The notes beneath the pieces were generated by a model. It was not told the DNA's origin. It did no database searches and worked only from the letters and a program-made list of their open reading frames with translations. From the NCBI GenBank assembly GCA_041396845.1, contig JAWKXU010000001.1, positions 248,001 to 312,000 on the forward strand: 64,000 bases of DNA. Reading direction: 5' to 3'. Below, piece after piece: positions 24,089 to 34,361 of the stretch. The stretch's first letter is position 1, and the number at the start of each line of letters is the position of its first letter. Position numbers and translations under genes: made by a program. The DNA comes from JAWKXU01 sp020446465 (lineage in GTDB: Bacteria > Pseudomonadota > Alphaproteobacteria > Sphingomonadales > Sphingomonadaceae).

Positions 24089-25516
24089 CTACAGCTTGCG
24101 AACATCGGTAAGCCGCCCGGTGACGGCAGCGGCTGCCGCCATGGCCGGGCTGACAAGGTGGGTGCGCGCGCCCGGACCTTGCCTGCCGACGAAATTGCGG
24201 TTGCTGGTGGAAGCGCAGCGTTCGCCAGCGGGCACCTTGTCCGGGTTCATCGCCAGGCAGGCCGAGCAGCCCGGTTCGCGCCATTCCAGCCCGGCTTCGG
24301 TAAAGATCGCGTCCAGCCCTTCGGCTTCGGCCTGTTCCTTCACCAGTCCCGAGCCGGGCACGACGATGGCCCAGCGCACGTTGTCCGCTTTCTTGCGGCC
24401 CTTCACGACGGCGGCGGCGGCGCGCAAATCCTCAATCCGGCTGTTGGTGCAACTGCCGATGAACACGTTCTGCACTTCCACTTCGTCAAGCCGCTGGCCC
24501 GGCGTCAGGCCCATGTAATCGAGACTGCGCTGCGCGGCCTGCTGCTTGGACGGATCGGCGAAACTGTCAGGCGCGGGCACCACGCCATCAATCGGCACCA
24601 CGTCTTCGGGGCTGGTGCCCCATGTGACGGTGGGCTGGATGTCGCTTGCCTGGATGACCACGCTCTTGTCGAAAGTTGCGCCCTCATCAGTGGCGAGCGA
24701 GCGCCACCATTCCACGGCGCTATCCCACGCGGCACCCTGCGGCGCGTATTTCCGTCCCTTGAGATAGGCAAACGTCGTTTCATCAGGTGCAACAAGGCCT
24801 GCGCGCGCGCCGCCTTCGATCGACATATTGCAAACGGTCAACCGGCCTTCGATGCTCATTTTCTCGAACACTGCACCGCGAAATTCGATGACGTGGCCCG
24901 TGCCGCCAGCGGTGCCGATGACACCGATGACATGAAGGATAAGGTCTTTCGGCGTGACACCGGAAGGCAGATCACCTTCCACGCGGACTTCCATCGTCAT
25001 GGACTGTTTGAGCAACAGCGTCTGGGTGGCAAGGACATGTTCCACCTCGCTGGTGCCGATCCCGAACGCCAGCGCCCCGATGCCGCCGTGGCATGACGTG
25101 TGCGAATCGCCGCAAACGATCGTCGCACCCGGCAGGGAAAAGCCGCTTTCCGGCCCGACGACATGGACAATGCCCTGTTCCCGATCCGTTGCACCGATAT
25201 AGTGAATGCCAAATTCAGGCGCATTGCGCTCCAGCGCGGCAAGCTGCTGCGCGCTTTCAGTGTCTGCGATCGGCAGCCGATTGCCCGCCGCATCAACCCG
25301 CGCCGTGGTTGGCAGATTATGATCGGGCACGGCCAGCGTAAGGTCTGGACGGCGGACAGTCCGCCCCCCGATCCGCAAGGCTTCGAACGCTTGCGGGCTG
25401 GTCACTTCGTGGACCAGATGTCGATCAATATAAATGAGGCATGTGCCATCGTCGCGACGCTCCACCACGTGAGCGTCCCAGATCTTTTCGTAAAGTGTGC
25501 GGGGTTTGCTAGCCAT
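24089..25516 (-). CDS. leuC: 3-isopropylmalate dehydratase large subunit
   Basis: 475 residues from MASKPRTLYEKIWDAH at 25516. Aconitase-family motifs are complete: the IVCGDSHTSCHGGIGALAFGIG loop and three cluster cysteines, one in VFIGSCTNSRIEDLR and two in REPGCSACLAMN (C-x2-C), which hold a [4Fe-4S] cluster. It forms the active heterodimer with LeuD. It lies 41 bases downstream of the sufE stop on the same strand. Confidence 0.97.
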   Translation of the reverse strand: MASKPRTLYEKIWDAHVVERRDDGTCLIYIDRHLVHEVTSPQAFEALRIGGRTVRRPDLTLAVPDHNLPTTARVDAAGNRLPIADTESAQQLAALERNAPEFGIHYIGATDREQGIVHVVGPESGFSLPGATIVCGDSHTSCHGGIGALAFGIGTSEVEHVLATQTLLLKQSMTMEVRVEGDLPSGVTPKDLILHVIGVIGTAGGTGHVIEFRGAVFEKMSIEGRLTVCNMSIEGGARAGLVAPDETTFAYLKGRKYAPQGAAWDSAVEWWRSLATDEGATFDKSVVIQASDIQPTVTWGTSPEDVVPIDGVVPAPDSFADPSKQQAAQRSLDYMGLTPGQRLDEVEVQNVFIGSCTNSRIEDLRAAAAVVKGRKKADNVRWAIVVPGSGLVKEQAEAEGLDAIFTEAGLEWREPGCSACLAMNPDKVPAGERCASTSNRNFVGRQGPGARTHLVSPAMAAAAAVTGRLTDVRKL

Positions 25517-25557
25517 GAAGCGCAATTAATGCGGCGCTGGCTAAATGCAAGCCATCG

Positions 25558-25965
25558 CTACGCTGCTGCAATGCGTGCAGCGTGTTCCTTTACCAGGGCA
25601 ATCATGTTGGGGACGCCCTGTGTGCGGTTGGATGAAAGCTGACTTTTGAGGTCAAAGGGCGTCAGCAAACCCGTAACATCCAGCGCTGCCACTTCGCTGG
25701 CGGGCTTGTCCTGCACTGCTGCAATGACGAGCGCGACAATGCCTTTGGTGATTGCGGCATTACTGTCTGCAAGAAAATGCAATTTTTGGGCATCGCCGGT
25801 GGGATAGACCCACACGCTGGCCGAACAGCCGCGCACCAGCGTGGCATCGGTTTTCAGTGCATCGGGCATTGCATCAAGTTCGCGGCCCAGTTCGATCAGC
25901 AGACGATAGCGTTCGTCGCTGTCGAGAAACTCGTATTCTTCCTGAATGTCATCTAGCGTTCGCAT
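25558..25965 (-). CDS. sufE: SufE-type sulfur acceptor
   Basis: 135 residues with the SufE fold: LDDIQEEYEFLDSDERYRLL, the catalytic Cys in TLVRGCSASVWVY, and GLLTPFDLKSQLSSNRTQGV. SufE accepts persulfide sulfur from the SufS cysteine desulfurase for iron-sulfur cluster assembly. Placement upstream of leuC, whose product needs a [4Fe-4S] cluster, may be coincidental. It is divergent from rimP. Confidence 0.95.
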   Translation of the reverse strand: MRTLDDIQEEYEFLDSDERYRLLIELGRELDAMPDALKTDATLVRGCSASVWVYPTGDAQKLHFLADSNAAITKGIVALVIAAVQDKPASEVAALDVTGLLTPFDLKSQLSSNRTQGVPNMIALVKEHAARIAAA

Positions 25966-26142
25966 GGGCGCGGGCCTTAGCGTTGTTTGGGGCTATGTGA
26001 AAGCACTTGCAAATTGCGTGCATGAGGCGTATCTGCGCCGCATCCCGACATTGGTCATACAAGGTTTGGACGCTGGCGCCGCGAGGGGCCGGCCCGAAAG
26101 CCCATTGGGCCTGTGTCGATAACGAATAGAGCCGGAGACTGC

Positions 26143-26697
26143 ATGGCGGACATCGCGCGCCTTACTGACCTGATCGAACCGGAGGCTTCTGCTCTCGGGT
26201 TTGAACTGGTGCGCGTGAAAATGATCGGGTCCGAAGCAGGCGATGGCGAACAGGCGTTGCAGATCATGGCCGAAGACCCGGCAACGGGCCAACTGGTGAT
26301 TGACCAGTGCGCCGCGCTGTCGCGCCGCGTGTCCGATTTGCTCGACGCGCTGGAAGAAAAGGGCGAAGTGCTCATTTCCGGGGCATATCATCTCGAAGTC
26401 AGCAGCCCGGGAATTGACCGCCCGCTCACCCGCGCAAAGGATTTCGCGCAGTGGGCCGGGCATGAGGTGAAAGTCTCGCTGGCCGAAAAGATTGATGGCA
26501 AGCGTAACTTGCGCGGAACGCTCGCCGGGATCGAAGACGACGTGATTACTGTCGAAGACCCGAAGAACGGGACGGTTTCATTCCCGATGGACGCCATTCA
26601 TTCGGCCAAGCTCGTCCTGACCGACGCGCTGATTGCCGCCACCCGCCCGCTGGACAGCACAGGGGCAGACGAAATTCTCGAAGCAGAGGAAGGCTGA
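26143..26697 (+). CDS. rimP: Ribosome maturation factor RimP
   Basis: 184 residues from MADIARLTDLI at 26143, with GCCGGAGAC upstream. Key segments are FELVRVKMIGS, the conserved DPATGQLVIDQCAALSRRVS and LEVSSPGIDRPLTRAKDF. It assists 30S maturation. It is the first gene of a classical block (rimP-nusA-ylxR-infB-rbfA) and lies 8 bases upstream of nusA. Confidence 0.96.
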   Translation: MADIARLTDLIEPEASALGFELVRVKMIGSEAGDGEQALQIMAEDPATGQLVIDQCAALSRRVSDLLDALEEKGEVLISGAYHLEVSSPGIDRPLTRAKDFAQWAGHEVKVSLAEKIDGKRNLRGTLAGIEDDVITVEDPKNGTVSFPMDAIHSAKLVLTDALIAATRPLDSTGADEILEAEEG

Positions 26698-26705
26698 GAC
26701 AACCA

Positions 26706-28373
26706 ATGAGCAGTGCAATTTCCGCCAACAAGGCAGAACTGCTTGCGATCGCCAATGCGGTCGCCACCGAAAAGATGATCGACAAGGCGATCGTCATCGA
26801 GGCGATGGAAGAAGCGATCCAGAAATCTGCGCGTAACCGTTATGGCGCGGAAAACGACATTCGCGCCAAGCTTGATCCGCGCACTGGCGATTTGCGCCTG
26901 TGGCGCGTTGTCGAAGTGGTCGAGGTCGTGGACGATTACTTCAAGCAGGTTGATCTCAAGGCCGCGCAGAAACTCGACGCCAATGCCAAGCTGGGCGACT
27001 TCATCGTTGACCCGCTGCCGCCGGTCGACCTTGGCCGTATCGACGCGCAGAGCGCCAAGCAGGTGATCTTCCAGAAGGTCCGCGATGCCGAGCGTGAACG
27101 CCAGTATGACGAGTTCAAGGACCGTGCAGGCGAAGTCATCACCGGCGTTATCAAGTCGGTGGAGTTCGGCCATGTGATCGTAAACCTTGGCCGCGCAGAA
27201 GGCGTGATTCGTCGCGACCAGCAGATCCCGCGCGAAGCCGCCCGTGTGGGTGAGCGCGTACGGGCGCTGATCATGAAGGTGGAGCGCAACAACCGCGGTC
27301 CGCAGATTTTCCTGTCCCGCGCCCATCCGGAGTTCATGAAAAAGCTCTTCGCGCAGGAAGTGCCCGAAATCTATGACGGCATTATCGAGATCAAGGCCGC
27401 TGCCCGTGATCCTGGCAGCCGCGCCAAGATCGGCGTTATCAGCCACGATGGTTCGATCGATCCGGTCGGCGCCTGCGTCGGCATGAAGGGCAGCCGTGTG
27501 CAGGCTGTCGTGCAGGAACTGCAGGGCGAGAAAATCGACATTATCCCCTGGAGCGAGGACACCGCGACCTTCGTCGTCAACGCGCTCCAGCCGGCTACTG
27601 TCAGCCGCGTCGTGATCGACGAGGACGAAGGCCGGATCGAAGTTGTCGTGCCGGACGATCAGCTTTCGCTGGCGATTGGCCGCCGTGGCCAGAACGTGCG
27701 TCTTGCCAGCCAGCTGACGGACAGCGCCATCGACATCATGACCGAAGCCGAATCGAGCGAGAAACGGCAGAAGGAATTTGCCGAACGCTCCAAGATGTTC
27801 GAGGAAGAACTCGACGTCGATGAAACGCTCTCGCAGTTGCTGGTGGCCGAAGGCTTCGCCGAACTGGAAGAAGTTGCCTACGTGGCAATGGAAGAGCTGG
27901 CCGGGATCGAAGGGTTCGATCAGGAACTGGCTGAAGAACTCCAAAGCCGTGCGGTCGAAGCGCTGGAGCGCCGCGAGGAAGTCAGCCGTCAGGAACGTCG
28001 CGCGCTTGGCGTCGAAGATGACCTTGCCGATATGCCGCACCTGACCGAAGCCATGCTGGTCACGCTTGGCAAGGCGGGCATCAAGACGCTTGACGACCTT
28101 GCCGACCTCGCCACGGATGAACTGATCGCCAAGAAGCGGGAAGCGCCGCGTCGTCGCAACAATACTGACGGTCCGCCGCTGCGTCGTCCGCAACGCGAAC
28201 AGGACAAGGGCGGCGTGCTTGGCGAATATGGCCTGAGTGAAGAACAGGGCAACGAGATCATCATGGCCGCGCGCGCGCACTGGTTCGAGGATGAAGAGCC
28301 CGCTGCGGGTGAAAACGACTCCGGCAGCGGTCCAGAACATGGGGAGGCCGCCGATGCGGAAACCCCTCAATGA
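26706..28373 (+). CDS. nusA: Transcription termination/antitermination protein NusA
   Basis: 555 residues. Domains in order: N-terminal RNAP-binding domain (about 1-125), S1 (AGEVITGVIKSVEFGHVIVNL, about 130-205), KH1 and KH2 (including AIGRRGQNVRLASQL), and two C-terminal helix-hairpin-helix repeats (VDETLSQLLVAEGF and LTEAMLVTLGKAGIKTLDDL). It pauses and terminates or antiterminates transcription. The last 20 bases overlap the following gene. Confidence 0.97.
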   Translation: MSSAISANKAELLAIANAVATEKMIDKAIVIEAMEEAIQKSARNRYGAENDIRAKLDPRTGDLRLWRVVEVVEVVDDYFKQVDLKAAQKLDANAKLGDFIVDPLPPVDLGRIDAQSAKQVIFQKVRDAERERQYDEFKDRAGEVITGVIKSVEFGHVIVNLGRAEGVIRRDQQIPREAARVGERVRALIMKVERNNRGPQIFLSRAHPEFMKKLFAQEVPEIYDGIIEIKAAARDPGSRAKIGVISHDGSIDPVGACVGMKGSRVQAVVQELQGEKIDIIPWSEDTATFVVNALQPATVSRVVIDEDEGRIEVVVPDDQLSLAIGRRGQNVRLASQLTDSAIDIMTEAESSEKRQKEFAERSKMFEEELDVDETLSQLLVAEGFAELEEVAYVAMEELAGIEGFDQELAEELQSRAVEALERREEVSRQERRALGVEDDLADMPHLTEAMLVTLGKAGIKTLDDLADLATDELIAKKREAPRRRNNTDGPPLRRPQREQDKGGVLGEYGLSEEQGNEIIMAARAHWFEDEEPAAGENDSGSGPEHGEAADAETPQ

Positions 28374-29106
28374 GCCGCTAGGGTCCGACACCGCTGGTGA
28401 ACCTGCGGCTTGCGATAGCGGGCCGCAGCGGCGCTGCATCCTGACAGGTGCGGTGGCCTCTCGTGATGCGCTTGTCCGGTTGGCGATTTCGCCCGAAGGC
28501 CATGTGCTTCCCGATGCGCTGGCGCGTGCGCCAGGGCGCGGCGCATGGGTTGGCGTCACACGTGAAGATTTGGAATCCGCCATTGCCAAAGGGCAGTTGC
28601 GCGGGGCGCTGGCGCGGGCTTTCAAGGGCGCACCGCTGGCAATCCCTGCCGATCTGGGCGAATTGACGGATAAGGCGCTTGTGCGCGCATTTCTTGACCG
28701 GCTTGGCCTCGAAATGCGTAGCGGACGCCTTATCTTGGGTTCTGACCGGATCGCGGAACAGGCGCGGATGGGGCGCGTTGCATGGCTGGCTCATGCAGCG
28801 GACGCCAGCGACGATGGCGCTCGCAAGCTGGATCAGGCGTTTCGGGTTGGCAGGGATGCGGAAGGCAGCGGTCTTGGCGGGATACGCTTGCCACTGGACC
28901 GGGCAGCCCTGTCTGTGGCATTGGGCCGCGAGAATGTTGTCCATTTGGCGCTGGCCGATCGCAAATCGGCTGAGCGAGTGACAGGGCCACTGGATCGCCT
29001 GCTGAATTTCAGGGGATCGCAATCCCGACTGGCTGGCGAACAGGTTGGCGAATCATCTGCCGATCAGGGTGCCATTGTCGCTCGCGATAGTGCGGCAACG
29101 AATTGA
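28354..29106 (+). CDS. YlxR (DUF448)/L7Ae-like RNA-binding fusion protein
   Basis: 250 residues from the ATG at 28354 (GGGGAGG upstream), overlapping nusA by 20 bases. The N-terminal part is YlxR-like: RRCILTGAVASRDALVRLAISP, then GRGAWVGV. The second part (about residues 115-205) is an L7Ae/L30e-like RNA-binding domain (LVRAFLDRLGLEMRSGRLILG). Such fusions are standard in alphaproteobacterial nusA-infB operons. It probably contacts RNA or RNA-processing machinery. Confidence 0.85.
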   Translation: MRKPLNEPLGSDTAGEPAACDSGPQRRCILTGAVASRDALVRLAISPEGHVLPDALARAPGRGAWVGVTREDLESAIAKGQLRGALARAFKGAPLAIPADLGELTDKALVRAFLDRLGLEMRSGRLILGSDRIAEQARMGRVAWLAHAADASDDGARKLDQAFRVGRDAEGSGLGGIRLPLDRAALSVALGRENVVHLALADRKSAERVTGPLDRLLNFRGSQSRLAGEQVGESSADQGAIVARDSAATN

Positions 29107-29131
29107 GAATACGAAGGAAACGAACAGGCGT

Positions 29132-31690
<2,559 letters not shown>

Positions 31691-31699
31691 ACCAATGCC

Positions 31700-31721
31700 C
31701 CCCTCACTTTCGGGTGAGGGG
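31700..31721 (+). promoter_or_regulatory. Hairpin overlapping the rbfA ribosome-binding site
   Basis: CCCCTCAC/GTGAGGGG forms a perfect 8-bp stem with a six-base loop (TTTCGG). Its 3' arm runs into the GGGGAGGAG Shine-Dalgarno of rbfA (start 31733). There is no U-tract, so it is not a terminator. It could mask the ribosome site or shape RNA processing between infB and rbfA. Confidence 0.45.
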
Positions 31722-31732
31722 AGGAGAATGCG

Positions 31733-32140
31733 ATGGCTCGTCAGCAATCCACGCCCGAAACGCGTTCTGTCCGCCTGCTGAAAGTGGGCGAACAGGTGCG
31801 CCATGTCATCGCTGACCTGTTGACGCGTCAGCAAGTGCATGACGACGTGCTGACTGCGCGATCAGTCAGCGTGACCGAAGTTCGCATGTCGCCCGATCTC
31901 CGGCAGGCCAAGGTCTATGTGAAGCCGCTGCTGGGGGCGGATGAAGACATCGTGCTGAAAGCGCTGCGGACCAACACTGCATTTTTCCAGCGTGAAGTGG
32001 CCAAGCGGCTCAAGCTGAAATTCGCGGCTAAGTTGCAGTTCTGGCCGGATGAAAGTTTTGATGAGGCAGACCGGATAGAGCGCCTCCTGGATGATCCGCG
32101 CGTGCGCCGCGATCTTGGCCCGGACGAAAGCGAAACCTGA
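31733..32140 (+). CDS. rbfA: Ribosome-binding factor A
   Basis: 135 residues. The family pattern is visible: QVRHVIADLLTRQQVHDD, then VSVTEVRMSPDLRQAKVYVKPL, and FFQREVAKRLKLKFAAKLQFWPDESFDEADRIERLL. RbfA is a cold-adaptation factor needed for 16S rRNA 5'-end maturation. It lies 42 bases after infB, with the RBS hairpin between them. Confidence 0.95.
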   Translation: MARQQSTPETRSVRLLKVGEQVRHVIADLLTRQQVHDDVLTARSVSVTEVRMSPDLRQAKVYVKPLLGADEDIVLKALRTNTAFFQREVAKRLKLKFAAKLQFWPDESFDEADRIERLLDDPRVRRDLGPDESET

Positions 32141-32193
32141 GAGCGCCCGCAGGTGCCTTGCGCTTCGGGGGCAGCAGCGCCACATTCACCGCC

Positions 32194-32880
32194 ATGAACG
32201 AAACCTTGTTGAACGCCCTTGCGCTGATCCCGGCGCTGATCGTGGCGATAGTTTTCCATGAAGTATCGCACGGATTGGTCGCCCGGATGTTGGGCGATCC
32301 GACAGCGGCTGAACAAAAACGGTTGAGCCTCAACCCGCTTCGTCATGTTGACCCCATCGGCACGGTTGTGCTGCCGGGTATGCTGGCGCTGGTGAAAGCA
32401 CCGATTTTCGGCTGGGCCAAGCCGGTGCCGGTTGACAAGTGGCGGCTGCGTAATCCGCGTTATGGCATGATGGCGGTGGCAGCAGCGGGGCCGGGCAGCA
32501 ATTTTGTGCTGGCCGGGGTTGGGGCGATTGTGCTGGGCCTGATGGCGCGGTTTATCTCTGGCGCGCCGGATGACGGGTTGATGCTGCTTGCAATGGCGCT
32601 CAATTATTTCATTGTCATCAACGTGTTTCTGGCTCTGTTCAACCTGTTGCCAATCCCGCCGTTTGATGGGTCGCACATTGTCGAAGGGTTGCTGCCGCGC
32701 AACATGGCCCGTCAATATGTGAAATTGCGGCCATACGGTTTCCCGCTCCTGTTCCTGCTGCTGCTGGTTGTCCCCTGGCTTTTCCCGCAATTGAAGCTGA
32801 TTGAAAAAGTGCTGCTGCCGCCCGCGCAATGGGTGGGGGAACGCTATTTCCAGCTTGCCGCGCTTGTTGCCGGGGCCTGA
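32194..32880 (+). CDS. Membrane metalloprotease, M50 (site-2 protease) family
   Basis: 228 residues from the ATG at 32194. The zinc site HEVSH (HExxH) lies in the first membrane helix (VAIVFHEVSHGLVARM) and the second motif NLLPIPPFDGSHI supplies the ligand Asp. Several further hydrophobic helices make the protein wholly membrane-embedded. It is the compact, PDZ-less subgroup that cuts membrane-bound substrates. It lies 4 bases before truB. The substrate is unknown. Confidence 0.92.
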   Translation: MNETLLNALALIPALIVAIVFHEVSHGLVARMLGDPTAAEQKRLSLNPLRHVDPIGTVVLPGMLALVKAPIFGWAKPVPVDKWRLRNPRYGMMAVAAAGPGSNFVLAGVGAIVLGLMARFISGAPDDGLMLLAMALNYFIVINVFLALFNLLPIPPFDGSHIVEGLLPRNMARQYVKLRPYGFPLLFLLLLVVPWLFPQLKLIEKVLLPPAQWVGERYFQLAALVAGA

Positions 32881-32884
32881 CACC

Positions 32885-33868
32885 ATGCCGCACGGCTGGA
32901 TCATTCTCGACAAGCCGGTGGGGCTTGGCTCCACGCAGGCCGTGGCGGCTGTCAAACGCAACTTGCGCGAGGCTGGTTATGGCAAGGTCAAGGTCGGGCA
33001 TGGCGGCACGCTGGACCCTTTGGCCGAAGGCGTTCTGCCTATCGCTGTGGGGGAGGCGACAAAACTGTGTGGCCGGATGCTGGATGCCAGCAAGGTCTAT
33101 GCCTTTACGATAGAGTTCGGGGCGGAAACGGACACGCTCGATGCCGAAGGGCAAGTGGTTGAAAGGTCCGATCACCGCCCGCCGATGGCTGCTGTCGCGG
33201 CTGTGCTGGCGCACTTCACTGGCGAGATTGAGCAAATCCCGCCGGCCTATTCCGCGATCAAGGTCGATGGCAAACGGGCCTATGAGAAGGCCCGCGCAGG
33301 CGACGATGTGACGCTGAAATCGCGCCGGGTGACAATCCATGCGCTTGACCTGGCCAATGGCTATGCCGCGCCTGAAATGCCCGATTCCACCTTTGCCACA
33401 ACTGCTGGCCGCCCCGATCCCTATGACCCGGAAGCGCCGCTGGAACTGGCTGACAGCGTAACCTTGCGCGCCCATGTGTCGAAGGGCACATATATCCGCT
33501 CGCTCGCGCGTGATATTGCCCATGCGCTTGGCACCCTCGGGCATGTGACGTATCTGCGCCGGGAAAAGGCAGGCCCCTTCACGCAATCACAGGCGATTTC
33601 GCTGGACAAATTGAACGAAATCGGCAAGGGGGCGCCCCTTGAAGACGTAATCCTGCCGCTGGAGGCAGGGCTGGACGACATCCCGGCCCTGGACCTTGAC
33701 CCGGATAGTGTGCAGGCGGTCCGCCAGGGCCGGGTCATATCCGGGCTTCCCCAAGGGGATGGCTTGTATTGGGCAAGGTCCGGCACGGTGCCGGTCGCGC
33801 TGATGCAGGTCACCACCGGGACGGCGAAAGTCGTCAGGGGTTTCAACCTTCCAGATGTCGCGGAGTGA
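32885..33868 (+). CDS. truB: tRNA pseudouridine(55) synthase
   Basis: 327 residues from MPHGWIILDKPVGLGSTQAV at 32885. The catalytic Asp lies in VGHGGTLDPLAEGVLPIA. It continues with IPPAYSAIKVDGKRAYEKAR and the SKGTYIRSLARDIAHALG segment. It makes pseudouridine 55 in the T-loop of tRNAs. It starts 4 bases after the protease gene and is followed by rpsO after 5 bases. Confidence 0.97.
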   Translation: MPHGWIILDKPVGLGSTQAVAAVKRNLREAGYGKVKVGHGGTLDPLAEGVLPIAVGEATKLCGRMLDASKVYAFTIEFGAETDTLDAEGQVVERSDHRPPMAAVAAVLAHFTGEIEQIPPAYSAIKVDGKRAYEKARAGDDVTLKSRRVTIHALDLANGYAAPEMPDSTFATTAGRPDPYDPEAPLELADSVTLRAHVSKGTYIRSLARDIAHALGTLGHVTYLRREKAGPFTQSQAISLDKLNEIGKGAPLEDVILPLEAGLDDIPALDLDPDSVQAVRQGRVISGLPQGDGLYWARSGTVPVALMQVTTGTAKVVRGFNLPDVAE

Positions 33869-33873
33869 AATGT

Positions 33874-34143
33874 ATGTCGGTTACTGCCGAAAAGAAGACT
33901 GAAATCATCAAGGACAACGCTCGTGGTTCAACCGATACGGGCAGCCCGGAAGTGCAGGTCGCGATCCTGACAGAACGGATCCGCAACCTGACCGAACACT
34001 TCAAGGAACACCACAAGGATAACCACTCCCGCCGTGGCCTGCTGATGATGGTCAACAAGCGGCGCAGCCTCCTCGCCTATCTCAAAAAGAAGGACGTGGA
34101 ACGCTACAACGCCCTGATCCAGAAACTGGGTCTGCGTAAATAA
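33874..34143 (+). CDS. rpsO: 30S ribosomal protein S15
   Basis: 89 residues, the standard length. Landmarks are DTGSPEVQVAILTERIRNLTEH, HHKDNHSRRGLLMMVNKRRSLL and YLKKKDVERYNALIQKLGLRK. The start at 33874 is preferred to the open frame from 33769 because it restores the usual length and lies 5 bases after truB. Confidence 0.97.
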   Translation: MSVTAEKKTEIIKDNARGSTDTGSPEVQVAILTERIRNLTEHFKEHHKDNHSRRGLLMMVNKRRSLLAYLKKKDVERYNALIQKLGLRK

Positions 34144-34361
34144 GAGTTTTCGAGGGGGCGGTTCCATCGGGGGCCGCCCTTTCACCATGTGGCGTCGCCA
34201 AAAAATAACGCGCGCCACATCTGGCAAGGCCATCCTTTGCAATCCGGCAAAGGGGTCTGGGGCATATCAAGGCCCCGCACCGGACCGGGACGGAACACCC
34301 GGCAGCAAACCCCGCGCAAATGCATTTGGGCAATAGGGCCCGCGGGATCAAAGGAATATCT

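Noticed and set aside
26598..28625. 675-aa minus-strand frame over nusA
   Set aside because: Antisense shadow of a conserved gene with high GC; no domains, Arg/His/Leu-rich composition typical of such frames.
31915..32961. 348-aa minus-strand frame over rbfA, the M50 protease and truB
   Set aside because: Spans three coupled genes on the other strand; no start site or family.
34144..34361. A riboswitch in the pnp leader
   Set aside because: GC-rich leader with weak inverted repeats but no match to a known riboswitch core.
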